From assembly GCA_001627335.1 (NCBI GenBank), contig LUPK01000037.1:1-44269 (forward strand): a DNA stretch of 44,269 nt, given 5' to 3'. Numbering within the stretch: the stretch's first letter is position 1; each line of letters opens with the position of its first letter. The notes under the pieces were generated by a model that was not told the origin of the DNA, did not search any database, and worked only from the letters and a program-made list of their open reading frames with translations. A program made the translations under genes and the position numbers. Positions 1-7,428 of the stretch are shown here, piece by piece. The DNA comes from Nocardioides sp. REDSEA-S33_B3. GTDB lineage: Bacteria > Actinomycetota > Actinomycetes > Propionibacteriales > Nocardioidaceae.

Positions 1-24
1 GGGGTGGGGGGTGGGGCGGGCGCC

Positions 25-1260
25 TCAGAGGCGGACGAGGAGGCGCGACCAGCCGCGGACGGTGGAGGTGTGGGCGCGGACGCTGCGGTCCCGGTCGACG
101 GTCCAGGAGGGGAAGCGGGCGAGCAGCTCCTCCAGGGCGATCCTGGACTCCAGGCGGGCCAGCGAGGCGCCGAGGCAGAAGTGCACGCCGTACCCGAAGG
201 AGACGTGGTGGCGCTGCTCGCGGTGGATGTCGAAGACGCCGGCGTCGGGGCCGTACTGCCGCTCGTCGCGGCCGGCCGAGGAGGTCAGGAGCAGCACGAT
301 CGAGCGGGCCGGGATGGTGACGTCGTGGAGGGTGACGTCCTCGGTGGTGAAGCGCGCCTGCACCGGCGAGGGCCCCTCGAAGCGCAGCACCTCCTCGACG
401 GCCTGCGGGATCAGCGAGGGGTCGGCGACGAGGTCGGCACGCTGGTCGGGGTGCTCGTCGAGCAGCAGCGCCGCCCACCCCAGCAGCCGGCCGACGGTCT
501 CGGTGCCGGCCATCACCAGCAGCATCGCGAAGTCGATGGTCTCCCGGCGCGTCAGGCCGGCGCCGGTGAGCGCCGAGAGCAGGTCGTCGCCGGGCTCCTC
601 GGCCAGGTGCTTGAGCCGCCGGTCGAGGTAGGTGCCGAGCTCGCCCATCGCGGTCAGGGCGACGTCGTTGACGAAGCCGTGCTCCTCGTCGAGGTGGAAG
701 CACTCGTCGATGAGCAGCCGGATCCGCTCACGGTCCTCGCCGGGCACGCCGAGGAGGCGGGAGATGACGCGGGAAGGGATCTGCGCGGCGTACTCCTGCA
801 TCAGGTCGACCTCGCCGCCGCCCGGCCCCGGGTCGAGCGCGTCGAGCAGCTCGCGGCAGATGGCGCGGACGTCCTCCTCCAGCGCAGCCGTACGACGCAG
901 GGTGAACGCGCGCGAGACCAGGCGGCGCAACCGGGTGTGGCTCGGCGGGTCGTTGAGGATCATCATCCCGCTGTCGACCGGCTCGGGGCTCATCAGCTCC
1001 AGGACGTTGCCGTGCGCGGAGCTGAACCGGGTCGTGTCCTTCAACGCGGCGGCGACGTCCTCGTATCGCGACAGCGCCCAGAAGTTCCGTCGCGGGTTGA
1101 AGTAGACCGGCTGTTGGTCGCGCATCGCCCGCCACACCTCGTAGGGGGACTCGTCAAGGACGGGATCCATCGGGTCGTACTCGACACCGGAGGACGAACC
1201 CGAGGCCTCCTCCGAGGTGGGGTCGACGGTCGACGAGGGGGTGACGGCAGCGTTCGGCAC
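25..1260 (-). CDS. Cytochrome P450
   Basis: A soluble bacterial P450 mono-oxygenase of about 411 aa, a normal length. The visible signatures are the I-helix oxygen-binding motif MAGTETV, the K-helix ExxR in EEVLRFEGPSP, and the heme-ligand loop FGYGVHFCLGASLAR with the axial Cys. The GTG at 1258-1260 is the start that gives a typical short N-terminus (VPNAAVTPSS); ATG at 1170 would be an alternative but leaves very little before the conserved SPYEVWRAMR. It diverges from a BASS-type transporter with a 15-bp palindrome between them. P450s next to uptake systems for steroid or bile-acid-like compounds are common in actinobacteria, but the substrate cannot be read from the sequence. Electron-transfer partners (ferredoxin, reductase) are not in the window. 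Family certain, substrate unknown. Confidence 0.93.
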   Translation of the reverse strand: MPNAAVTPSSTVDPTSEEASGSSSGVEYDPMDPVLDESPYEVWRAMRDQQPVYFNPRRNFWALSRYEDVAAALKDTTRFSSAHGNVLELMSPEPVDSGMMILNDPPSHTRLRRLVSRAFTLRRTAALEEDVRAICRELLDALDPGPGGGEVDLMQEYAAQIPSRVISRLLGVPGEDRERIRLLIDECFHLDEEHGFVNDVALTAMGELGTYLDRRLKHLAEEPGDDLLSALTGAGLTRRETIDFAMLLVMAGTETVGRLLGWAALLLDEHPDQRADLVADPSLIPQAVEEVLRFEGPSPVQARFTTEDVTLHDVTIPARSIVLLLTSSAGRDERQYGPDAGVFDIHREQRHHVSFGYGVHFCLGASLARLESRIALEELLARFPSWTVDRDRSVRAHTSTVRGWSRLLVRL

Positions 1261-1290
1261 CCCGACAGGATCGCGGCCCGACGGCGCGCG

Positions 1291-1305
1291 GTCAACAGTG
1301 TTGAC
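1291..1305. promoter_or_regulatory. Perfect palindrome, probable repressor operator
   Basis: GTCAACAGTGTTGAC has 7-bp arms around one central base. It lies in the 81-bp space between the divergent P450 and transporter genes and overlaps a TTGACA -35-like element at 1301-1306. Placement and symmetry suit a dimeric regulator such as TetR or GntR. No candidate regulator gene is adjacent. Confidence 0.5.
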
Positions 1306-1329
1306 ACCCCCGGCGGAGCCCCGGCCCCC

Positions 1330-1335
1330 TAGCCT
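1330..1335 (+). promoter_or_regulatory. -10 hexamer for a leaderless transporter mRNA
   Basis: TAGCCT lies 6 nt before the GTG start at 1342, and no Shine-Dalgarno sequence precedes the GTG. This is the layout of a leaderless actinobacterial transcript. TTGACA at 1301 is 23 bp upstream, too far for a standard -35, so the -10 element probably dominates. Confidence 0.45.
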
Positions 1336-1341
1336 GGCGCG

Positions 1342-2313
1342 GTGCCGACCCTGAGCGTCGCGCCCGCGCTGGTCGACCTGGGGGTCGGGCTGGTCGCGAC
1401 GGCCCGCGACATCGACGACTTCAGCCTCGACGTCGGCGGCGGCTTCAACCTCGCAGTGAAGCTGATGATCGGCCTGCTGCTGCTCGGCATCGCCCTGGAC
1501 GTGCGGGTCGAGGACCTGCGCGCGGCGCTGCGTCACCCGCGGGTCTTCGTCGCGGTGACGGCGGCCCAGTTCGTGCTGGTCCCGCTGCTCACCCTCGGCC
1601 TGGTCGCGACCCTCGACCTGCCCCCGTCGGTGGCGCTGGGGATGCTGCTCGTGGTGTCGGGCCCGGCCGGCAGCATGTCGAACCTGCTGACCCACCGGGC
1701 CCGCGGCGACGTCGCGCTGTCGGTCTCGCTCACGACCGTGTCCAGCTCGATGGCGGCGCTCGTGACACCGCTCGCCCTGGCCTTCTGGGCGGGCCTGTCG
1801 CCCCAGGCCAGCCAGGTGCTCGACGCGGTCGACCTGAGCCCCGTCGAGGTGCTCGTGGAGGTGCTGCTGCTCATCGTCGCGCCCTTCGCCCTCGGCATCC
1901 TGCTCGCCCGGACCAGGCCCGCCCTCGCCGCCCGCATCCGCCCCGCGGTCGAGCCGACGGTGCTGGTGATGCTGCTGCTGATCGTGGTCGGCGGTCTGGC
2001 CTCCAACCTGCGGGTGGGGGCGCCGTACCTGCTCGACGTGGGCCCCGCGGTCGTCGCCCAGAACGCCCTGTCTCTGCTCGTCGGCGCGGGCGTCGCCGTG
2101 CTGTGCCGGGTGCCGGCGCGGGCGCGCCGCGCGATCACCCTCGAGACCGGCGTCCGCAACACCGCCCTGGCGCTGGTGCTGGCGCTGGCATTCTTCCCCG
2201 AGTACGGCGGCGTGGCGCTGGTCTGCGGCCTCTGGGGCGTCTGGGACGTGGCCACCGGGTTCGCCCTGGCGGCCTGGTGGCGCCGTCGGGACGCCGCCGG
2301 CGGTGGGTCCTGA
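1342..2313 (+). CDS. BASS-family (bile acid:sodium symporter-like) membrane transporter
   Basis: A 323-aa, very hydrophobic protein with about 9-10 predicted membrane segments, typical of the bile acid:sodium symporter superfamily. The glycine-rich core SGPAGSMSNLLTHRARGD followed by SLTTVSSSMA matches the conserved SN(V/L)...ALSV..T..S cross-over region of this family. The start is a GTG with a -10 box 6 nt upstream. It probably imports an organic anion with sodium. Its divergent neighbour is a P450, so it may feed the substrate oxidised there; that link is inferred from position only. A hairpin terminator follows the stop codon. Confidence 0.8.
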   Translation: MPTLSVAPALVDLGVGLVATARDIDDFSLDVGGGFNLAVKLMIGLLLLGIALDVRVEDLRAALRHPRVFVAVTAAQFVLVPLLTLGLVATLDLPPSVALGMLLVVSGPAGSMSNLLTHRARGDVALSVSLTTVSSSMAALVTPLALAFWAGLSPQASQVLDAVDLSPVEVLVEVLLLIVAPFALGILLARTRPALAARIRPAVEPTVLVMLLLIVVGGLASNLRVGAPYLLDVGPAVVAQNALSLLVGAGVAVLCRVPARARRAITLETGVRNTALALVLALAFFPEYGGVALVCGLWGVWDVATGFALAAWWRRRDAAGGGS

Positions 2314-2314
2314 A

Positions 2315-2334
2315 CCGTCCGGCCCCCCGGACGG
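2315..2334. terminator. Bidirectional hairpin between convergent genes
   Basis: CCGTCCGG, a CCCC loop, then CCGGACGG form an 8-bp GC stem. It starts 2 nt after the transporter stop and lies before the end of the oppositely oriented HU gene. No T-tract is present, as is usual in this GC range. Confidence 0.5.
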
Positions 2335-2370
2335 GTCGACCACCCACCGCCGGCTCCCGAGGGCGTCGCC

Positions 2371-2649
2371 TCAGCCCTTGGCGACCGCCTGCTTGAACGC
2401 GGTGGCCGGCTTGAAGGCCGGGGCGACCGAGGCCGCGATCTCGATCGGCTGACCGGTCTGCGGGTTGCGGCCGGTGCGGGCCGAGCGCTCGCGCGGCTCG
2501 AAGGTCCCGAAGCCGGCGACGGCGACCCGGTCACCGGAGGCCACCGCGTCGGTGACCCCGGCGACGAAGGCGGTCAGCGCCGCGTCGGCCTGCGCGGCGG
2601 ACAGCCCTGCCTGCTGCGCGATGGTCTCGACCAGGTCCTTGCGGTTCAT
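2371..2649 (-). CDS. HU-family histone-like DNA-binding protein
   Basis: A 92-aa nucleoid protein. MNRKDLVETIAQQAGLS is the canonical HU N-terminus, followed by the GFGTFEPRERSARTGRNPQ beta-arm with the conserved RxGRNPQTG. The start at 2649 is chosen over an in-frame ATG 15 nt upstream because GAGGAG sits 7 nt before it and the protein then begins exactly as HU does. It lacks the long Lys/Ala-rich tail of mycobacterial HupB, so it is the short type. It is a single gene diverging from the Zur-boxed operon and convergent with the transporter. Confidence 0.95.
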   Translation of the reverse strand: MNRKDLVETIAQQAGLSAAQADAALTAFVAGVTDAVASGDRVAVAGFGTFEPRERSARTGRNPQTGQPIEIAASVAPAFKPATAFKQAVAKG

Positions 2650-2712
2650 GCACGTGCTCCTCACTCGAGTGGCCCGGGGCCGGATGGACCCGGGACCACC
2701 ACTGTGTCATAG

Positions 2713-2730
2713 TGAGAACGATTCTCGTTA
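2713..2730. promoter_or_regulatory. Zur/Fur-type box
   Basis: TGAGAACGATTCTCGTTA contains the inverted repeat GAGAA-CGA-TTCTC and resembles Zur/Fur operators (AT-rich symmetry around an NATNATTCT-like core). It sits about 20 bp before the L31-type start at 2750, and a Zur-like gene closes the same operon. L31 type B and TIGR03943/permease genes are known Zur targets in actinobacteria, which supports the call. Confidence 0.65.
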
Positions 2731-2749
2731 TTGACCTTAGGAGGACGAC

Positions 2750-3027
2750 GTGAAGCAGGGGATCCACCCCGAGTACGGCCCGGTGGCCTTCAGGGACCGC
2801 AGCACCGGGCGGCTGTTCCTGACGCGCTCGACGCTGGTCGGCCGAGCTTCACCGCCTTCTCCGACACCGCCAAGCTCGTCTTCATGGTGGTCGGCCCGGC
2901 GATGGACGTGAAGCTGGCCAGCATGGAGGCCGGCACCTTCGGCGACGCCTTCGCCCGCCCGTTCGTGCCCGTCGTGATCGGTACGGCGGTGGCCAGCGCC
3001 AGCGTCGCGGGATGGTGGCTGCTGTGA
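2750..3027 (+). pseudogene. rpmE2: Fusion scar: N-terminus of ribosomal protein L31 type B joined to the C-terminus of a permease
   Basis: A good Shine-Dalgarno (AGGAGG) precedes GTG 2750. The first 29 codons read [20 protein letters not shown]...FLTRSTL, the start of the zinc-free L31 paralogue (normally about 85 aa). From about 2835-2847 the similarity stops, and two bases out of frame the sequence becomes [20 protein letters not shown]...MEAGTFGDAF, the last roughly 60 aa of a COG0701-type permease, ending at 3027. Read from GTG 2750, the chimera is a 53-aa peptide stopping at 2909-2911. A deletion therefore removed the rest of L31, most of the permease and anything between. Neither protein can be functional as read. 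An assembly collapse is the alternative. Confidence 0.8.
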
Positions 3028-3764
3028 GGATCCCGACCCAGGGCCTGCTGCTGATGTTCCTCGGCGCGGTCCTGCTGCGCCTGGCCGCGAGCGACGCCTA
3101 CCTGCGCTACGTCGTCCCGTGGATGAAGTGGCCGCTGCTCGCCAGCGGGGTCCTGCTGATCCTGATGGCCCTCGGCCCGCTGTTCCGCGAGGAGCGGCAC
3201 TCCCCTGACCACGTCGAGCACGTCGAGGACGACCACGTGCACGACACCGGGCACGACACTGGCCATGACGGCCACGGGCACGGCGTGCCCAGGGTGACCT
3301 GGCTGCTCGCGCTCCCGGGCGTCATCGCGTTCGTGATCAGCCCGCCCGAGCTGGGCTCCTACCTCGCCGAGCGACGCGCCAACGACCTGGTCACCGTGAG
3401 CGCCCCGACGTCGGTCACGACGCTGGACGGGGACGGTCCGGTCGACCTCGCGCTCGAGGAGATGCCCTACCTCGCGCAGTCCGGCGAGCCGGCCCTCGAG
3501 GGCCAGCCGGTCGTCATGACCGGCTTCGTCAGCTGGGGCGCCGGTGACGACTGGTACGTCACCCGGATGCAGATCGGCTGCTGCGCCGCCGACGCCATGG
3601 CCTACCGGGTGCTCGTCAACGGGGCCGAGCGGCCTCCGCGCGACCAGTGGGTGGAGGTGACCGGCGTGCACGTCACCGGCACCGGCGTGGAGCCGCCGTA
3701 CGAGGTCGAGCTCGACGCCACCGAGGTCGTGGAGATCGACGCGCCGCGCCAGACCTACGAGTGA
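3024..3764 (+). CDS. TIGR03943 family membrane protein (zinc-regulon partner of the permease)
   Basis: About 246 aa. Two N-terminal hydrophobic segments (TQGLLLMFLGAVLLRLA and WPLLASGVLLILMALG) are followed by a His/Asp-rich linker (about residues 60-90, HVEHVEDDHVHDTGHD), a third hydrophobic stretch, and a soluble C-terminal domain containing QIGCCAADAMAYRV. The His-rich loop and Cys pair could bind metal. The GTG at 3024 overlaps the permease stop (GTGA), which is the usual coupling in this gene pair; an ATG at 3012 is possible. The permease in front survives only as a tail, so this protein has probably lost its partner here. Specific function unknown; the zinc link is inferred from the Zur box and zur. 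Confidence 0.75.
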   Translation: MRIPTQGLLLMFLGAVLLRLAASDAYLRYVVPWMKWPLLASGVLLILMALGPLFREERHSPDHVEHVEDDHVHDTGHDTGHDGHGHGVPRVTWLLALPGVIAFVISPPELGSYLAERRANDLVTVSAPTSVTTLDGDGPVDLALEEMPYLAQSGEPALEGQPVVMTGFVSWGAGDDWYVTRMQIGCCAADAMAYRVLVNGAERPPRDQWVEVTGVHVTGTGVEPPYEVELDATEVVEIDAPRQTYE

Positions 3765-3772
3765 CCACTCGA

Positions 3773-3778
3773 TAGCAT
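3773..3778 (+). promoter_or_regulatory. -10 hexamer for zur
   Basis: TAGCAT ends 7 nt before ATG 3786 and no Shine-Dalgarno is present, so zur probably also has its own leaderless transcript within the operon. Confidence 0.4.
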
Positions 3779-3785
3779 CGTGGCC

Positions 3786-4181
3786 ATGGCTCAGACCGGC
3801 GTCGTGCGACGTTCCACCCGCCAGCGGACGGTCGTCCGCGAGCTCGTGGCCGAGCTCGACACCCTCAGCAGCGCGCAGGACATCCACCAGCTCCTGCGCT
3901 CCCGCGGGGAGAGCGTCGGTCTCTCCACGGTCTACCGCAACCTCCAGGCGCTCACCGAGGACGGCGAGGTCGACAGCGTCCGCAACGAGGCCGGCGAGGT
4001 GCTCTACCGCCAGTGCAGCCCCAAGCACCACCACCACCTCGTGTGCCGCTCCTGCGGCAAGGCCGTCGAGCTGACCGGCCCCACGGTCGAGAAGTGGGCG
4101 AAGGACTCCGCCGACAAGCACGGGTTCACCGACGTCTCCCACACCCTGGAGATCTTCGGTCTCTGCGCGGACTGCGGCTAG
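3786..4181 (+). CDS. zur: Fur-family zinc uptake regulator (Zur)
   Basis: A 131-aa Fur-superfamily repressor. It has a winged helix (LSSAQDIHQLLRSRGESVGLST then VYRNLQAL), a His-rich metal site (CSPKHHHHLVC), and two structural-zinc pairs, CRSCG and CADCG at the C-terminus. The ATG at 3786 fits the upstream -10 box; a GTG two codons earlier is less likely. It stands 21 nt after a membrane-protein gene in an operon with a Zur-type box and an L31 type B remnant, which favours Zur over Fur. It probably represses this operon when zinc is plentiful. Confidence 0.88.
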   Translation: MAQTGVVRRSTRQRTVVRELVAELDTLSSAQDIHQLLRSRGESVGLSTVYRNLQALTEDGEVDSVRNEAGEVLYRQCSPKHHHHLVCRSCGKAVELTGPTVEKWAKDSADKHGFTDVSHTLEIFGLCADCG

Positions 4182-4205
4182 TGGGGCCTACCGCCGGGGG
4201 GGGGC

Positions 4206-4346
4206 GTGGCCGAGCGTGATCTTGCGCTCGGTGAGCGCCCCGGGCTGGTGGGATCGGATCGAGCCGGCGTGGGCGGCGACCTGACCTACCTGCCGCCGGC
4301 GGACGGCGAGGGCCCACGGTTCGTGGTCAGCCTGGCCGCCGGCTGA
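4206..4346 (+). pseudogene. Possible remnant of a histidine-kinase C-terminus
   Basis: A 46-codon frame ends GGDLTYLPPADGEGPRFVVS then LAAG and stop, which resembles the end of a HATPase_c domain (HGGDLTY..P..G..F.L.LP). The residues before it (VAERDLALGERPGLVGS) do not match a kinase. It lies between zur and the convergent PucR gene. It may be debris of a lost kinase gene; a chance resemblance is quite possible because the piece is short. Confidence 0.3.
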
Positions 4347-4351
4347 CCTGT

Positions 4352-5611
4352 TCAGGAGAACCGGCCGGGACCGAACCTCTCGAGGCAGGCCAGTGCCACC
4401 GCCACCTCGGTGCGGCGCTGCGACAGGGGGTGGCCGAGGAGGTCCTCGGCCTGGGCGACGCGGTAGCGCACGGTGTTCTTGTGCACGAAGAGCTCGGCGG
4501 CCGTGGCCTCGACCGAGGCCCCGTGCGCCAGGAACGCGGCGACGGTCTCCCGCAGCCGGTCCAGGGACGGGTCCGGGTCGGCCAGCGCGCCGAGCTCGCG
4601 CTCGACCAGCCGACGGGCACCCGCCTCGTTGCCGGCCACCAGCGCGGCGAGCTCGACGTCGGCGTACGCCGTGCAGCGCGACGTCGACGCCACCCCCAGG
4701 GCGTGGCGCTGGGCGTCCACCGCCTCGCGGTGGGAGTGCTGCAGCCCGCGGACGCCGCTCGCCGGGCAGCCGACCGCGACCCGCCACGGCGGGTCGCCCT
4801 GCTCGGCGACCACGCCGTCCACCGCGTCTCGCACGGCGGCCGCGTCGATCGGCGTGCGCGACGTCAGCCAGGCCCAGGCCTCCGCCCGCCCCGCGGGGAT
4901 GCTGAGCGCGCTGGCCTCCAGCGCCGCGCCCAGCGCACCGACCACCCCGGCGAGCCTGCTGAGGACGTCGGGGACGACCTCGCCGTCCTCCCACAGCACG
5001 ACGGCGGTGTGGTGCTCGCGGACCGGGTGCCCCAGCGCCGCCGTGGCCTCCGCGAGGCTCACCTGCTCCCCGCGCAGGACCGCGTGCACGACCTCGCTGC
5101 GGCGGGCGATGGCCCCCTGGAGCGTGGCCTCGCGCTCGGCGGAGAAGACCTGGATCAGCTGCTCCACGGCGCCGTTGATCCAGGCACCGCCGTGCCCCCA
5201 GAGGTAGACGAGCAGGTCGGTGCGGTCCAGGTCCCCGGTGTCGGCGGTGCGCACCACCTCGGTGAAGTACTCCCAGACCGCCGACGAGGCGCTGCGGTAG
5301 ACCTGCAGCAGCACCCCGAGGTCGAGCTGGCGACGCGCCAGCGAGAGCGCGAGGTCGACGGCCTGGGGCGGGAGCAGCACCTCCTGGGCCGGCCGCTCCA
5401 GCAGGCTGAGGAAGATCTGGAACTGCGAGCGGGTGCTCGCGTGCAGGTCGCGGACCAGCGCCGGGTCGCGGGCGATCTCGGGGATCGCGGCCATGATCGT
5501 GTCGTCGACACGGGTGACGAAGGCGTCGAGCTCGCTCTGGCGGGCGGTCCGGGCGGCGTACGCCTGCACCCACGCCACGATCTCCGGCCGTGCATCCGTC
5601 TCGCCGCTCAC
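4352..5611 (-). CDS. PucR/CdaR-type transcriptional regulator
   Basis: About 419 aa. The C-terminal helix-turn-helix (about residues 365-410: VEATAAELFVHKNTVRYRVA) is the PucR C-terminal HTH_30 signature. The middle region (LQGAIARRSEVVHAVLRGEQ and a GGDEF-like fold part) and an N-terminal helical sensory region (VRDLHASTRSQFQIFLSLL) complete the usual architecture. The GTG start at 5611 (VSGETDARPEIV) follows GGGAG; a longer frame to 5728 exists but its extra N-terminus looks non-coding. It diverges from the GMC oxidoreductase/aldehyde dehydrogenase pair and probably controls it in response to an alcohol or aldehyde substrate. That role is inferred from position. Confidence 0.88.
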   Translation of the reverse strand: MSGETDARPEIVAWVQAYAARTARQSELDAFVTRVDDTIMAAIPEIARDPALVRDLHASTRSQFQIFLSLLERPAQEVLLPPQAVDLALSLARRQLDLGVLLQVYRSASSAVWEYFTEVVRTADTGDLDRTDLLVYLWGHGGAWINGAVEQLIQVFSAEREATLQGAIARRSEVVHAVLRGEQVSLAEATAALGHPVREHHTAVVLWEDGEVVPDVLSRLAGVVGALGAALEASALSIPAGRAEAWAWLTSRTPIDAAAVRDAVDGVVAEQGDPPWRVAVGCPASGVRGLQHSHREAVDAQRHALGVASTSRCTAYADVELAALVAGNEAGARRLVERELGALADPDPSLDRLRETVAAFLAHGASVEATAAELFVHKNTVRYRVAQAEDLLGHPLSQRRTEVAVALACLERFGPGRFS

Positions 5612-5784
5612 GTGCTCCCTCTCGTGCCCGATCCCGCCGGCACCTCGACTGTGCCCAGGTCCAAAGACTGCCCTGAAGTCTGGCCGGGCGCGCCAAGATC
5701 CACCACTCCGACTGTGCTGGACTCTCATCCACGTCCAGGCATGTGGCTGCGGTCACACTCTCGCCCCACTCACCGGAGGTCCCC
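5612..5784. promoter_or_regulatory. Divergent promoter region of pucR-like and GMC genes
   Basis: 173 bp without a gene. It holds a clear Shine-Dalgarno (GGAGGT, 5775-5780) for the GMC gene and a loose dyad AGACT/AGTCT near 5665-5680 that could bind the regulator. No strong -10/-35 pair stands out. Confidence 0.35.
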
Positions 5785-7428
5785 GTGGCCCAGCACCCCT
5801 CGTACGACTACATCGTGGTCGGGGCCGGCAGCGCCGGCGCCGTCGTCGCCTCGCGCCTGAGCGAGGACCCGAGCACCTCGGTCCTGCTGCTCGAGGCCGG
5901 CCCCGACAACGACGCGCTCGAGATCGCCATGCCGGCGGCCTTCGCCAACCTCTTCAAGACCCGCTGGGACTGGGACTACACCACCACCCCGCAGCCCGGC
6001 CTGGGCGGACAGCGCGCCTACTGGCCGCGGATGAAGGCGCTCGGCGGCTGCTCGTCGATGAACGCGATGATGTACGTCCGCGGCGCCCGCGCCGACTTCG
6101 ACGGCTGGCAGCGCGACTTCGGTGCCGTCGGCTGGTCCTACGCCGACGTGCTGCCCTACTTCATGCGCGGCGAGGCCAACTCGCGCGGCGCCGACGCCTT
6201 CCACGGCGCCGACGGCCCGCTGCACGTCGAGGACCGGCGCTACACCCACGAGAACACGCGGGCCTGGTTGGAGTCGGCGCGCCAGTCCGGCCTCGCGGCC
6301 AACGACGACTTCAACGGCGAGACCCAGCTCGGCGCCGGCGAGTACCAGGTCACCTGCCACCGCGGCCGGCGCTGGTCGACCGCGGAGGCCTACCTCGGCA
6401 CCGAGGTCCGCCGCCGGCCCAACCTGACGATCCGCACCGGCGCGCTGGCCACCCGGGTGCTCCTGGACGGCACCCGCGCGGCAGGCGTCGAGCACCTGGT
6501 CGCCGGCGGGGTCGAGACCGCCTGGGCCGACGCCGAGGTCGTGCTCAGCGGCGGGGCCATCAACACCCCGCAGCTGTTGATGCTCTCCGGCATCGGTCCG
6601 GCCGAGCACCTGCGCGAGCACGGCATCGACGTCGTGCTCGACGCCTCGACGGTGGGCGGCAACCTGCACGACCACGTCGTCGCGCCGCTGGTGTGGTCGA
6701 CGACGGCCAAGGACCTTGCCGTCGACCACGTCAACCCCGCCCGGCTGCTGCAGTGGCAGGCCACCGGCCGCGGTCCCCTCACCTCCAACGTCGGCGAGAC
6801 CGGCGCCTTCGTCACGACCCGCTCCGGCCTCGAGGGCCCGGACATCCAGCTCATCGCCGCGCCGACGGGCTTCTACGACAACGGGATGCACGAGGCGACC
6901 GCCCGTTCCCTCACCGCCGGCGTGGTCCTCGTCGACGTCGCCAGCCGCGGCCGGCTCGGACTGCGCGGCAGCGACCCGCGGTGGAAGCCGGTGATGGACC
7001 CGGCCTACTACGCCGACCCGGCCGACCGGACGGCCGTCCTCGCGGGCGTCCGCCAGGCCATCGACATCGCCCGCCAGGGACCGGTCGCCTCGATCATCAC
7101 CGGGGCGCGCCTGCACCACGGCGAGGACGAGGCCTCGTTGCAGGAGTTCATCAGCCGGTGGACCCAGACGCTCTACCACCCCGTCGGCACCTGCGCGATG
7201 GGCACGCACGAGGAGGCGGTCGTCGACCCCGAGCTGCGGGTGCGGGGCCTCGAGGGCCTGCGCGTCGCGGACGCCTCGGTCATGCCGCGCATCAGCCGCG
7301 GCAACACCAACGCCCCCACGATCATGATCGGCGAGAAGGCCGCCGACCTGCTGCGCGGCACCTCGCTGCCCGCCGCCACCGTCACCGCATCCCGCACCGC
7401 CACCCGCACGAAGGAGACGATCCGATGA
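5785..7428 (+). CDS. GMC-family FAD-dependent oxidoreductase (choline/alcohol dehydrogenase-like)
   Basis: 547 aa, normal for the family. The Rossmann FAD motif VVGAGSAGAVVASRLSED lies at about residues 10-27. GMC signature 1 is ALGGCSSMNAMMYVRG, signature 2 is SGGAINTPQLLMLSGIGP, the catalytic His region is YHPVGTCAMG, and the C-terminal Asn is in GNTNAPTIMIGEKAADLL. GTG 5785 is preceded by GGAGGT 4 nt away; a longer upstream frame to 5743 lacks support. The stop overlaps the next ATG by 4 nt (ATGA), so alcohol oxidation here is coupled to aldehyde oxidation by the next enzyme. Substrate candidates are choline, polyethylene glycol or other primary alcohols; the sequence alone does not decide. 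Confidence 0.93.
   Translation: MAQHPSYDYIVVGAGSAGAVVASRLSEDPSTSVLLLEAGPDNDALEIAMPAAFANLFKTRWDWDYTTTPQPGLGGQRAYWPRMKALGGCSSMNAMMYVRGARADFDGWQRDFGAVGWSYADVLPYFMRGEANSRGADAFHGADGPLHVEDRRYTHENTRAWLESARQSGLAANDDFNGETQLGAGEYQVTCHRGRRWSTAEAYLGTEVRRRPNLTIRTGALATRVLLDGTRAAGVEHLVAGGVETAWADAEVVLSGGAINTPQLLMLSGIGPAEHLREHGIDVVLDASTVGGNLHDHVVAPLVWSTTAKDLAVDHVNPARLLQWQATGRGPLTSNVGETGAFVTTRSGLEGPDIQLIAAPTGFYDNGMHEATARSLTAGVVLVDVASRGRLGLRGSDPRWKPVMDPAYYADPADRTAVLAGVRQAIDIARQGPVASIITGARLHHGEDEASLQEFISRWTQTLYHPVGTCAMGTHEEAVVDPELRVRGLEGLRVADASVMPRISRGNTNAPTIMIGEKAADLLRGTSLPAATVTASRTATRTKETIR

Noticed and set aside
1301..1335. TTGACA plus TAGCCT as a standard -35/-10 promoter for the BASS gene.
   Set aside because: The 23-bp spacing is too long for a normal promoter; only the -10 box is kept, and TTGACA is better explained as part of the palindrome.
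25..2343. A 772-codon open frame on the minus strand extending the P450 upstream through the transporter gene.
   Set aside because: The extra part is antisense to the BASS gene, is low-complexity His/Arg/Gln/Gly-rich, and has no family resemblance; it is a high-GC shadow.
5433..7424. Long plus-strand frame joined to the front of the aldehyde dehydrogenase.
   Set aside because: It overlaps the real GMC oxidoreductase in another frame and is Arg/Pro-rich nonsense; the dehydrogenase starts at ATG 7425.
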